The notes under the pieces: model-generated
Seen by the model: only the letters and a program-made list of their open reading frames with translations
What the model was told of the DNA's origin: nothing
The model's database searches: none
Part shown: one piece after another, positions 36,103 to 47,882 of the stretch
How the letters are laid out: every line of letters begins with the position of its first letter
Position numbering within the stretch: position 1 is the first letter of the stretch
Translations under genes and position numbers: made by a program
Source of the DNA: Cordilura impudica
Taxonomy: Eukaryota > Arthropoda > Insecta > Diptera > Scathophagidae
DNA: 64,000 bases
Direction: 5' to 3'
Assembly (NCBI GenBank): GCA_963682025.1
Contig: OY821517.1
Coordinates: forward strand, 92,501,946-92,565,945

Positions 36103-38049
36103 CGGAGGAAAAAACCGACTTTATACCTTTACACAGTTAAGGGTTTTCCAATATCGGTATTTTGAGTGCTGAAAATATACAAAATGCAGACGGACCTGAC
36201 CAACATGTATACCATTAAAAAAAGTGATAAAGCAGTCGTGACAGACATGACCACAAATGGACATCATTTTAAATGATGTTTTTAAAACAAGGAAAATCTC
36301 TGAAGTTATTTGTGAGACAAATAAGAAATAGTTGTTTATAGTTAATATACGAGCTAGATTATTGATGAAGCATATGAAAAACATGAATTCTGAAATAAAT
36401 TATAGTAAAAATAAATATTTTGTAATGTGGCAAACATAGGCAGTGCCAAAATTAACCAATTGCACTTTTCCTTTCTTACTGGAAAAATAGGGGCTATAAA
36501 ATTATTAAAAAATACATCTAACAAACTATTCTCATATTTTCATACCCTTTTCTTTGATATGGTATCAATAAAAATCATTTTAATTAAAGTTTTAAAATTG
36601 AACCTATGGTAGAACTTTGCATGGAATTACTCAATTGAATATATGTTTTATTGGTTTTTGCCGTTTATTGTTTTTGTTTCCTATATGGAAATTTGATTAA
36701 TATATATTTCGTATATACATTAATGGCAGCAACCTTAATAGCTCTGATCAGACAATTTTTGGACCTGAATCTGTTTCCTAAAACTAACCCCATTAAATTT
36801 GTTGTATGTAAATTTTCTTTTAACTTAACTTTTCTTCTAAAAAAGAAGATTATATTAATAAATTATGCATTTTGGTGAAGCTAATATATTTGTCGGTTAC
36901 CGTATTAAAATAAACATGAATGTTAAAAGTGACAACTTGAGTGCGCAGATATTTAAACCTATTTTAGTGCAACATTAAATTAAATATTTAAATAAACAAA
37001 AAAGAAATTTGCTTAAATTGAATATTTTTGAAATTTTGGAAAAACACGGTTAAAGTCTTTGTTGTTCTTTTTAAGTAGATATAAGTACATTTAATCAGTT
37101 TTAAATTCTTATTAATTTCGAAGTGTTATTGTCATCCCTTCACTTTTCTTCGTTAAACACAATCAACCCTTTGCCAAAGTGCAAACAATAAATAATGAGA
37201 TTTATTTTTTTTTTTATTATTATTTATTTGGTATTTTCTAATATAAATTTTATTTTATTAATTTAGTATACGTGCCTAGATTTACATGATATTTTCACCG
37301 TTCAACCATTTTATGCGACTGGTCTGGGCAGTGTTGTTAACTTAACAAAACCACAAATTCTAATTAGCAATGTACACAGGAACCCAGCACCACCAACAGC
37401 CAAACCTGCACTAAAATATTAAACAGTTTCATTTCATAAAGAAACCTTGTGAAATATTGGTGACAAAAGGCTTTTAATTTATTTAAATAAAGATTTTAAA
37501 TACATTTTCAGCCAGATAACAAAAGGAACTGGTGATAAATATACTGAAAATGTTTACGGTGTAATTAATGGCCAGACAGGCAGGTGTATCAAAGAATATT
37601 TATCACAAAATGAAACTACATAAAGAAACAATTTCAAAAAACATTTTTGTGACAATTAAAATAGGAAAAATTAACTACTTTGCGATTATTTAAAGGACTT
37701 CAATATAATTTATGCTTTAAACTTAAAAATGCTGGCTATATTTTTTTTCTTTTATTCAAAAGAAATGATTAATTTAAGATTAGAAGTAAAAATAACACAA
37801 CGTACTTGGTTCTGTTTTTATTGTGAGTTCTCACATGAATATTGTATGTTTTTTCAGCGTTAATGATGGTGAAGCGTTGAACTTCTTAGCAATTATTCAA
37901 CAAACCATATGAATAAACAGACAAACCAAATCAAACAACCCAATGTTCTGTAGCTCTTATTCCCCAGAACATAAATATTAACATAAATTTCATACAACAA
38001 CATCAACTTTACTAACCGTTATATGTATAAGCATCCAGCACGAATGTTA
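36103..38049. other. No gene recognised; 1.9 kb unassigned
   Basis: AT-rich sequence with several short frames (36427-36612, 36651-36878) lacking recognisable motifs or clear codon bias. No repeat from elsewhere in the window was noticed. This is the best remaining place for single-copy intergenic or intronic DNA. Confidence 0.4.
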
Positions 38050-38255
38050 CAGTGGCGAGCAAAAGTGAATGCATGTTCACGAGACTGATTTTCGTCATCC
38101 ACAAAAGCAAAACCATACAAGCAAATCAAAAAAAAAATAATTTTATTTTTATTATTTTATTCGTAACAAATAGGAGTAAAGCAACAACAATAAATGAGAG
38201 GAATTCAGTTTGAAAAAAAAAACGAAAATAACCCGCATAAACTCAATTTTGCACG

Positions 38256-41200
38256 TTTTTATACCCTATACCACTATGTGGTTTGGGTATAATGACTTTG
38301 TGCTGCTGTTTGTAACAACCAAAAATATTTGACCTACACCCATCTTTAATTATACCGATCGAATCAGAATCACTATCTGATTCGATTTAACGATGTCCGT
38401 CCGTCCGTCTGTGTGTCCATGTAAAGCTTGTAATCAAACTGCAGGTCGCAAATATAAATATATTTTGATGAAATTTGGTATTTAATCTTTTATCGGCCAT
38501 GGGATGAAAATATTTAAATTGGTGAGAATTGGTCCATGTTCAGACCTAGCCCCCATACAAATTACCACTATGAAATCGACATATATTGCCATAAGATCCA
38601 AATTATCATACAAATCTTAGTGAAATTGGGTTTGTATGTACATTAGGGTGTCCGTTATTTCTTAAAGTGGAAATATTTATTGTCTCACCCCTCAAAAAAT
38701 TGGGGCTTGATCCAAAAGTGACTCTCCAAAAATTTCACGCCCCTGGGACCACGCCTTCCCGCGCCGCCTTGCGTTTGAAAATTTCAAGTGTGTTTATATG
38801 GGGAAAATATGACTTTTTATCAGATTTTAAAAAAATTTCGTTCTATAGTTTAATTATTCCGACAAGTTGTTATACAATTCGGAATCAGTATTAAATTATC
38901 CTTTTAATAAGCTATAAAACTTCGAAATCGAATCAAACCTCGCAAAGAAATAGTAAATGCCCCAGACCACTTTTGTGACAAAAAAAACTAGGTTATGAAA
39001 TTTGATGGCATTTTTTTTTCAACTTTGAGAAATTGATTAAAGCCATAATTTTTTTTTGGTCTCTATACTTATAAGTACTCAGATATGAAGCATTGTTTTA
39101 TTACGATGTTGTTAACCTATTTTGCATTGAGACCGAAAATGGAAAATTTTTTTTAAAAACTTTGAAAACCCCTTTTTCAAGTTTTAAAAAATTTTCTTAA
39201 AGAAAATTTAAAAAAAATTGAACTGGCGCTATAAAGTTTGTTGAATACATGCTAGAGATCGACTGTGTGAATTTTTTGGTAAATGGCTATGCCAGAATTT
39301 TTTTGACAAGGAATTTATTTTTGCGGATTTCGAGAAAAATTAAATTTTTTTGAAATGTTCAGTAAACGTACTCTTTCTTAATACTTTGTATCAAAAATTC
39401 ATCACTTTTCTACTTTTAAATGTTATATTTTATCTCAATAGCCTAGGGTTTCGGAAAAAAATAATATGACCTCATTAACACTTTTGGAATTGGGGCCACA
39501 TATGACCCTAAACTAATAACAGACAATTTATTCAAAAAATGCAAATATTTTGTAAGTGCTGTTGAATTTGTAGATGTGACGCTTAAAATATAATAAACAA
39601 ATGTGCAAGTCTTAAATGCTAAAAATTTTGAATAAATCGAACAACGCTAACCCATTCCTTGCTGAGGCCAAACTTTGAATTTTGTCATATTAAAAAAAAG
39701 TAAATACCTAAAAATAATGTATTTTTCTAGTAAACTAGATGAAATCTTTACTATTGGTTGGAAATTAAAATTCCGCTATATTTTTCGAAAACTTACCCTT
39801 ATGTGCTCCTGAAGTTAATGTAATGAATCAAACTCCTTAATTATTTTACTGCTAATAGAAGTTATTAACGTAAATCTATACTTATTTCTGTTTTATTTTT
39901 ACCATTGTATATTAATAAAATTATGTTTTTCAATGGATCATTTTGACCCTCATAATTAACCCAAGCCAATAAAAGACCATTTATTTCAAAAATTCAAATA
40001 CTTTGTTGGATAAAAACAATTTATTTTTAGGTATTTACTTTTTTTAAATATGTCAAAATTCAAAGTTTTGCCCCGGCAAGGAATCGGTTAACGTCGTAGC
40101 ACGGAAGACTTGCACATTTGGCTATTATATCTTAAGCGTCACATATAAAAATTCAATAGCGCTTACAAAATATTTGAATTTTTTTAATAAATTGTCTTTT
40201 ATTAGTTTGGGGTCATATGTGACTCCGATCCAAAAGGGTTAATGGTCTCACATTTTTTTTCCGAAACCCTAGGCTATTAAGATAAAACAAAGCATTTAAA
40301 AGTAGAGAACTGATTATTTTTTGTTACAAAGTATTGAGATAGAGTACATTTAATGAACATTTCACAAAAATCTAATTTTTTTTCGAAATCCGCAAAAATA
40401 AAATCCTTGTCAAAAAAATTCTGGCATAGGGATTTACCTAAAAATTCACATAGTCTATCTCTAACGTGCATTCAACAAAACTTTATAGCGCCAGTTCCAT
40501 TTTTTTTTTAAATTTTGTTTAAGAAAATTTTTTAAAACTTGAAAAAGTAGTTTTCAAAATTTTTAAAAAAAAATCCCATTTTCTGTCTCAATGCACAATA
40601 GGCTAACAACGTCATAATAAAACAATACTTCATATCTGAGTACAATAAGTCTAGAGACCAAAAAAAAAAATTATGGCTTTAATCAATTTCTCAAAGTTGA
40701 AAAAAATGCCATCAAATTTCATAACCTAGTTTTTTTTTTGTCACAAAAGTGGTCTGGGGAATATGCTAGGTTTGATTCGATTTCGAAGTTTTATAGCTTA
40801 TTAAAAGTATAACTTAATACTGATCCCGAATTATATAACAACTTGAACGAAATTTTTGAAAAATCTGCAAAAAGATCATATTTTGCCCATATAATCAAAC
40901 TTGAAATTTTCAAACGCAAGGCGGCGCGGGAAGGCGTGGTCCCAGGGGCGTGAAATTTTTGGAGAGTCATTTTTGGATCAAGCCCCAACTTTTTTAGAGG
41001 TGAGACTTAAACATTTTCATAAGAAAAATTGCTCATACAAATAACGGGCACCCTAATGTACATATTACATCCATTAATTAGTAGCCCAAAAATGATCCCT
41101 ATTGGGCAACTCTTAGTCATAGGCCCCATATAGAGCTGCTTCCCGATCTTCACTTAAATCTATCAAAAACCAAAAATATTGTACTGATTCTTCTCAAATT

Positions 41201-41470
41201 TTGTTTGTATATATTTTTGCAAAATACAAGAGACTTTACCAAATATGGCCAGGATCGGTCTATTTTTGGGCCTAGTACCCATATAGATATAGCATCCGAT
41301 ATGAACTTTTTCATCTCTGCAGCCGAAAAAATGAATAAAAATCCCACTCAAGTTTGGTTTATGCTTATTTTCTATATCCAGTTAGTTGGGCCTGAGAGAT
41401 AGGGTCTCTAAACGCATGGTATAGGGTATCGTATAGTCGGTCTAGACCGACTATAATTTTCTTACTTGTT
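38256..41470 (+). mobile_element. HINE copy g, split by a foldback element
   Basis: 38256-38643 plus 41064-41470 form one complete HINE of about 795 bp once the 2.4-kb insertion and one 8-bp target copy are removed. It sits inside the Tc1 element just after its left inverted repeat. Confidence 0.87.
38644..41055. mobile_element. 2.4-kb foldback element with 8-bp target duplication
   Basis: TAGGGTGTCCGTTATTT at 38644 and AAATAACGGGCACCCTA to 41055, with ATGTACAT at 38636-38643 and again at 41056-41063. The two arms are inverted copies of each other for over 1 kb: GCGCCGCCTTGCGTTTGAAA, the AACCTAGTTTTTTTTGTCAC-type block, GCCTAGGGTTTCGGAAAAAA and CCTTGCTGAGGCC/GCCCCGGCAAGG all recur inverted. 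A unique core of about 290 bp lies near 39725-40010. No transposase frame. The end TAGGG and the 8-bp duplication fit the hAT rule (YARNG ends), so it may be moved by a hAT enzyme; this is inference. Confidence 0.85.
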
Positions 41471-41639
41471 TTTAATTACTCCTGCTTTCGCTCTCCCATT
41501 TCTCTTATTAGCAGCAATCATGGACATTTAGCGTTATGTTTGTTCTTGTCTTATTCTTCTTGTTTGTAGAGCAGTTTAAAACGTTTTTCTTGCGAATCAA
41601 AGCAGATTTTGCCAATTACTATCATATTTAAAATGAACT

Positions 41640-42609
41640 TTGCAGAAAAATGAGAAAAATATCTGCAGAAATTGAAAAAATATCTGCAGAAATTGATCGA
41701 GGAGGGCTGTTCTTCACGTACCATTTCCGAGAGGCTTAGTATTGGTCAATGGGTGGTGATCGCAGCTCAAAAGAGACGAAATGTGATACCCAAATCGCAA
41801 GTCAAAGGTCGCAAAAAATTATTAATTGACTCAGTGAACGACTTTTATGTCCGAAATGAGAAAAAACAAGCTGCTAATACCAAAAGGTGCCTCTCTGACA
41901 ATTAACAAAAATATAAGTGAATGGACTGCTAGAAGACCGCTCCATGACATCCTGCATTGTCTGATTAAAATGTTAAAGCGCTCTTTAAATTTCCAAGGGA
42001 GCACAGAAATTGGACCATTGATGATTGGAAACGTGTTATCTGGTCTGACGAGCTCAAATTTAACCATTTTCAGTGAGATGGAAAGCAATACGGCTGGAAT
42101 ACACCCGGGGAACGTCTTGAAACACGTCATGTGATGCAAACTGTTAAACATGGCTGCGGAAACATAATGGTTTGGGGATGCTTTACATGGCGGCATGTTG
42201 GCCCTCTGAGTTTAATAGATGGTGTCATGTGAAAGTAGGACCATCTACAGTTTCTGCAAACCCATCTTCCCAATTTTATGGACAAATGTGTTTATCCCGA
42301 AAGAAATTGTTTTTCAACAAGATAATGATCCGAAGACACAACAAAAATTATAAAGGAATGGATTGTGAAACAAACTCTTCAATTGATGGAATGGCCAGCA
42401 CAAAGTCCTGACGTCAATTGATGATTGAAAATCTTTGGTCAATCCTGAAAAGACGGCTCGGGCACTACGAAGCAGCCCCAACAAACATGGGTAACGTTTG
42501 GGATCGTGTAAATGCGGAATGGAATCGAATTCCTAACGATGTTATCGAAAATTTGATAGAGAGCATGCCAAACCGCGTAAATCAAGTTATTTCTAATAAG
42601 GGTCTATGA
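41640..42609 (+). pseudogene. Tc1-like transposase pseudogene
   Basis: Pieces in three frames. An N-terminal helix-turn-helix part (LIEEGCSSRTISERLSIGQW) is followed by DDWKRVIWSDELKFNHFQ (first catalytic Asp region), a TGA, then DGKQYGW, VKHGCGNIMVWGCFTWRHVG, VFQQDNDPKTQQK (second Asp region) and ENLWSILKRRLGHYEAAPTN, then AEWNRIPNDVIENLIESMPN. The third acidic position, normally PDLNPIENLW, is damaged before ENLW. A 20-bp duplication (AAAAATATCTGCAGAAATTG) disrupts the start near 41652-41690. The motif order is that of Tc1 transposases, which cut at TA, agreeing with the element's TA flanks. Confidence 0.85.
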
Positions 42610-42740
42610 ACCACATATTGAAATTGGATTAGATAATAATTTTAGTTAAACGTAAAAGTTTATACGGTTGAATTCATCTCATTTATTTCTGTTGCTTTAC
42701 TTCTATTTGTCACGAATAAAATAATACAAATAAAATTAAT

Positions 42741-43482
42741 TTTTATACCCTATACCACTATGTGGTTTGGGTATAATGACTTTGTGCTGCTGTTTGTAAC
42801 AACCAAATATATTTGACCTAGACCCATCTTTAATTATAGCGATCGAATCAGAATCACTTTCTGAGTTGATTTAACAATGTCCGTCCGACTGTGTGTCCAT
42901 GTAAACCTTGTAATCAAACTGCAGGTCGCAAATATGAATATATTTTGATGAAATTTGGTATGTAAGCTTTTATCATTCATGGGATGAACGCTATTGAAAT
43001 TGGTGAGAATCGGTCCATGTTCAGACCTAGCCCCCATACAAATTACCCCTATGAAATCGACATAAATTGCCATAAGATCCAAATTGTCATATAGATCTTA
43101 CTCAAATTGGGTTTGTATGCGTTCATTACATCCATCCCCATATAGAGCTGCTTCCCGATCTTCACTTAAATGTATTAAAAAACAAAAATATTGCACTGAT
43201 TCTTCTCAAATTTTGTTTGTATATATTTTTGCAAAATAAAAGAGACTTTACCAAACATGATCAGGATCGGTCCATTTTTGGACCTAGTCCCCATATAGAT
43301 ATATCATCCGATATGAACTTTTTCATATCTGCAGCCAAAAAAATTAATAAAAATCCCACTCAAATTTGGTTTTTGCTTATTTTCTATGTCCAGTTAGTTG
43401 GGCCTAAGAGATAGAGTTTCTAAACGCATGGTATAGGGTATCGTATAGTCGGTCTAGACCGACTGTAATTTTCTTACTTGTT
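42741..43482 (+). mobile_element. HINE copy h, inserted in the right TIR of the Tc1 element
   Basis: Plus copy, about 742 bp, lacking about 60 bp in the middle (near 43130). The left Tc1 inverted repeat shows the undisturbed site as an A/T-run (CAAATCAAAAAAAAAATAAT at about 38128). Again no target duplication can be recognised. Confidence 0.85.
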
Positions 43483-43571
43483 TTTTTTTTTTATTTGCTT
43501 GTATGGTTTTGTTTTTACGTATGACGAAAGTCAGTTTCGTGAACATGCACTCACTTTTGCTCGCCACTATA

Positions 43572-44469
43572 TGTATTGGAATATAAAATTGTAAATATAG
43601 AATTAATACCAGAAATGAACAACCTTTAAAGTAGACAGGACCACAAAATTTGAGGTAAATTCGAATTTTTATATTACATGAGATTTTCAATCAATTTTAA
43701 CCTAAAAATTGATTTTTTATAAATTTGGTTTTGCTTACACGAATACATTTTGTGTAAACATCTGAAAGTGATCGTACTACTCTACCCCTTCAACGCAGTT
43801 TAAAGCTTTTTTCATATATCTTTTTGGCTAGCTGATAAATCATTCCGAATATATATAATTGATACCTCATATAATTATTTTTTAGAAATCCTAAACTAAA
43901 AAAGCAAAAACAGGAGACGAGGATGAAAATGGAGATTCGTATTCACAGTTCTAAGGAACCTGAGAAAAATATACTCTATTTCCTAGGTCTAAAAATATCG
44001 ACTTTGGCATTTTTATGCAAAAAAATGGATAATAATATTCTAATTATAAACTCACTCAATTTTTTACTTTATCTCCAGAATGACTGACTGTAAGGTAAGA
44101 ATACTTTTCAGAAAAACTCTGTAACTTCCGAAGAGTATAGAGAGCAAGAGATGAACTTTTCCACAACTGTTTTACTAAAATCATAGTTGGCAGGCTTGTC
44201 GGTGTCTTTGCTGTTTTTTATATTATTGAATATTTGTGATTTTATAAAATGCCACGACACAGCTTCTGAATTGCATCAAGGCCAAATTATCGCGGAGTAT
44301 CAACGTAAGAAGTCGGGAGGCAAATATATCATAGTCTTTGAGATGTAAAAAATTTTTTTTTATCTAAAAACAGAGCATTCAAATCCAGAAACTCGTCATT
44401 TTTTACTTATCGTCTTGAGGACGTTGGTGAACATAAATGTTTCAAAGATTAGATGACTACCGATTATAG
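43572..44469. other. No gene recognised
   Basis: About 0.9 kb of AT-rich sequence right of the Tc1 element with no convincing frame or repeat. Confidence 0.4.
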
Positions 44470-45084
44470 GATATGCAAAATATGCGCTTAGAGAACGAGC
44501 CTTAGGTCCAACTAATTGGATTTAGAAAATAAGAACAAACCAAATTTTAGTGACATTGTTATTAATTTTTTTCCTGCACATATGAAAAATGGACGAATCC
44601 TGACCATATTTGGTAAAGTTAGTTATTATTTGCAAAAACGTATACAAACCAAAATTTTCGAAACATATGCGCATATTTTCCTTTTTTGATAGATTTAAGT
44701 AAAGATCGGGAAGCAGCTTTATGTGGAAGATATAACTAATATTTTTCATACAGGCTTTAATTTTGGACTACGGATTAATGGGTGTAATTAACTCAGACAA
44801 ACAAAATTTAAACACACCGTAATATGGTCGATAAAAGCTTTTATATTTACATTTCACCAAAATATATTCATATTTGCAACCTGTAAATTGATCACAAGAT
44901 TTACATGGACACACACGGATAGACGGACAGGCGGATGGGCGGATAGTGCTCAATCGACTCAAAGGTGATTCCGAGTTGATCGATATAATAAAAGGTGGGT
45001 CCAAGTCAAATATATTTAGTAGTACCAAACATCAGCACATACTAATAATACCCTGTCCACATAGTGGTATAGGGTATAAAAACA
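44470..45084 (-). mobile_element. HINE copy i, degraded
   Basis: Diverged minus copy: TTAGGTCCAACTAATTGGAT, GATAGATTTAAGTAAAGATC, GACGGACAGGCGGATGGGCG in place of the CCGT run and ACATAGTGGTATAGGGTATA at the end. Terminal palindrome missing and several internal deletions. Confidence 0.7.
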
Positions 45085-45804
45085 ATAATATGAACACACG
45101 CCTATACATACCTGGGTATCTACGTTGTCATGAGAGATTTTTTTTTTTTCATTTTTTTAATAGCAAAAAAAAAACTAAATGTTACATTTTTTATATGAAT
45201 ATTATAAACGTATTCAATAATTTAAGTAAATTTGTACAACCAAAATTAGTCCATACCACCACTGAATCAGTTTGGTAAAAAAAAAACCTTAAAAATATAT
45301 ATATTAATTTTTTATTTTTTAAAATACATATTTTATAGATCCCATGAAATATTCATTTGTAGATTTCGTACATAGTACACGCATAGTTCTGTCAGTATAG
45401 AATCTTATTTGATATCGATAATTTTGTATAAAATTTAATTTATTTTTCATTAATATTTTACTAAACATTCTATATATTCTATTCTATATTCTATATATTT
45501 TAAGTTTAGTGACGACTGACCATACTTTTTTCTATATTCAGCTTCGATAATATAATTTTTATTTGTTTGTAATAAAACAAGAAAAAATGGAATGTTTTGT
45601 GTTTTTACTGTTAAGTATTTATTTACTTAAAAAAAGTAATGCATATTACCAAATTCCAAATTGATCAGAGTAATAACTTTTTAAAGGATCAGGAAAAAGA
45701 CACACAAGCTTACTTCTTAGTTTTTTATATTCTAAATGGCATGTTGCCCTCTCCACCTTGATATGTATATAAATACTAAGAACTTAATTGTTTGTTTCAT
45801 ACCC

Positions 45805-46160
45805 CATGACCCCGTCCATTTGACTGTCTGTCCATCTGCTTGTTTGTCTGTCTGTCTGTGTGTCCATGTAAAACTTGTAAATTGCATATACCAAATATGA
45901 ATTTATATATGAAATTAAGCCTAATATCCTTTGTCTGTCATCGATCTGTCCATCGCTATTGTACAGTTTTTTTCTAATCTGATCTTTATGTTTTTCGTAA
46001 AATAGGTGACATTACCATATATATATTACAAGTAAGATTGTTAAATTCGGCTGCACCGAATCTTTGGTACCCTCCACCCGTGTTAGTTGAACCCAGTACT
46101 AGAAATTCGAGTGCAAATTCTATGAAATTTTATTTATTCATTCAATGTCCTTTATCGTAT
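45805..46160. repeat. Old HINE-related fragments, including a TTCGG hairpin end
   Basis: About 45805-45935 keep CCATGACCCCGTCC, CTGTCTGTCTGTGTGTCC and ATGTAAAACTTGTAA. About 46028-46080 is a minus-oriented 3' end: ACAAGTAAGATTGTTAAATT, hairpin TTCGGCTGCACCGAA, then GGTACCCTCCACC, matching the second subfamily at 30140-30546. At 46093-46122 it runs into the CGAAATTCGAGTGCAAATTC-type motif shared with 6490 and 47523. Confidence 0.5.
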
Positions 46161-46788
46161 ATACACTAAAACAAAGTATGGATATTTAAATAAAATGCAT
46201 TAAGGTGTAAATTTTTAAATAAAATTCATTAAATTCCACTATAACTATTTGTTGAACACACAGCAGATATATAAATGGGTTATCTAGTAAATAATTTTAT
46301 AAGAGCCTAAAGGTATGCTGATCAATTTTAGCCAATGCATAATTCAACACAGGGTTGTTGATATACAATTTTTGCAAACACATTAACAAATTTAATAAAT
46401 ACACACATAGCATTGTATAGTTACATGTGTTTTATGTATGTTTAGTTTATGTGTTTGTATAGTCCCTGCAGGAAGCCTGGGGTCATGTGTCCCCAAGTCA
46501 CCACTTTTGTCTACTATTTTGTTGTCAACTAAGTGTCTACACTATTTACTTTGCTTTATCTGTAATAAAAATTTCATAGAGAAGTTGGGAGTTCTGCTTC
46601 TTCTTGATTTCTATAGTTTTGTTTGAAAAACAAGTGGTTGGATGAAAAACTAAAGCTTTAAAACAAGATATAGAAAAATTCAATATAAAAGGTAAATAAA
46701 AATATATTTTATAATAAATCAAAGAAAAACATTATAAGTAAACGAAGTTATAAAAGAAAACTGAAATAACAATGAAATATGTGCAAGA
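46161..46788. other. No gene recognised
   Basis: AT-rich; a 62-codon frame at 46438-46626 has no recognisable motif. Nothing else seen. Confidence 0.4.
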
Positions 46789-46952
46789 ATCTCTGGTTCC
46801 AATGTCTACATATGGTTCCATGAGAACTAGTCACTAGTGAATCTCTGGTTCCAATGTCTACATATAGTCCCACTAGAACTACCTAGTCACTAGGAAATTT
46901 CTGGTTCCAATGTCTATATATGGTCCCATGAGAACTACCTAGTCACTACCTA
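46789..46952 (+). repeat. Minisatellite, three units of about 52-57 bp
   Basis: Units share CTGGTTCCAATGTCTACATA, TGGTCCCATGAGAACTA and CCTAGTCACTA. Similarity between units is high, with point differences and a 4-5 bp length difference (ACTA/ACTACCTA). Confidence 0.8.
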
Positions 46953-47882
46953 ATCTATAGTAAAAATGTCACTAGTGATTTGCAATGACACGTACATGTT
47001 AAATGTCTATAGAAAATTACATTGTCTGGGGTATAGTTGGTCAGTAGTACTGTTTCACTATTGACATTTCCTGCAGGAGTATTATGTGTTTTACTTTAAA
47101 TGAAAGTAACTTCCTATCAAATGGTATATTTTTTTATCAAAACCGGTCGATAACTAAAAGCGTAGAAGAGGTCACAAGAAATCGCTTTGGCTATCAACAC
47201 GTTGAGGCTTAACAAAAAATACGCTGGCCCACTCAGAAACAAGCTACATATAGCTTCCTTACTTTTTGAGATAAATTGAAGCCGTAAACACCAAAAGACT
47301 TGAAATCGAAATCAGAATCTATTCAACTTTCAAGTTTTATTCGAAAACTATAGATGTCATATACTTCAAGATACTTTGATGTAAGTTACAATTCAAATGA
47401 CAACTAAAGCTGTCATGATTTTATATGAAACTATGACAAATATAGTTATCATTTGATTTTATTTTCGTATATTTGACCCTTTCGACCCCAACACGTCTAA
47501 CGGTAAGCGCATATTTGAAAAAACTAGCAGATTCCAGCGCTCGAAATTCGAGTGCAATTTCTAGGCAGCTTTAACTTAGCCAATTCACAAACCAACACTT
47601 TTATGGTTTGTTATTACTGTGAATGAAGATAACAGACTTATTAACAAACACATTAACAAATTTAAATTTACTCAAAATAAAGGAAAAATTTAAAACTCTG
47701 TAAATCTGGAAAACAGCTTAAAAGAACTACCTTTCAAATAATATACGTTTGGTCAAAAGCGGGACAAAACGGTAGAACAAAAAATCGGTAACACCAAATC
47801 GCCTAGCCTATTAATATTATAGATTAAATTACTGTTTTATAAGCAAACATCAGGTGAGTAATTTTCAAAGTTATCAACTTGC
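46953..47882. other. No gene; possible left flank of the piggyBac element
   Basis: Contains the terminus-like motif at 47523-47565 (ACTAGCAGATTCCAGCGCTC). ACCCTTTCGACCCCAAC at about 47475 resembles a piggyBac-type CCC start, but no matching right end was found. Confidence 0.35.

Larger units (their letters stand above)
38050..43569 (+). mobile_element. Tc1-like element (about 1.56 kb) carrying two HINEs and a foldback
   Basis: Ends TA|CAGTGGCGAGCAAAAGTGA at 38050 and TCACTTTTGCTCGCCACTA|TA at 43569. The inverted repeats are about 170 bp (38050-38225 against 42655-42740 plus 43483-43569) and share CATGTTCACGA, AAAACCATACAAGCAAAT and TAAAGCAACA. Removing HINE g (38256-41470) and HINE h (42741-43482) leaves about 1.56 kb, the normal size for a Tc1 element. 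TA duplication as expected for this superfamily. Confidence 0.88.

Noticed and set aside
41150..41402. Recurring 62-68 codon frames (e.g. GIFINFFGCRYEKVHIGCYI) at many positions
   Set aside because: They fall in the same part of every HINE on both strands and are interrupted differently in each copy; the element is non-coding.
47470..47500. ACCCTTTCGACCCC as left end of the piggyBac element
   Set aside because: No matching inverted right end or TTAA flanks could be established.
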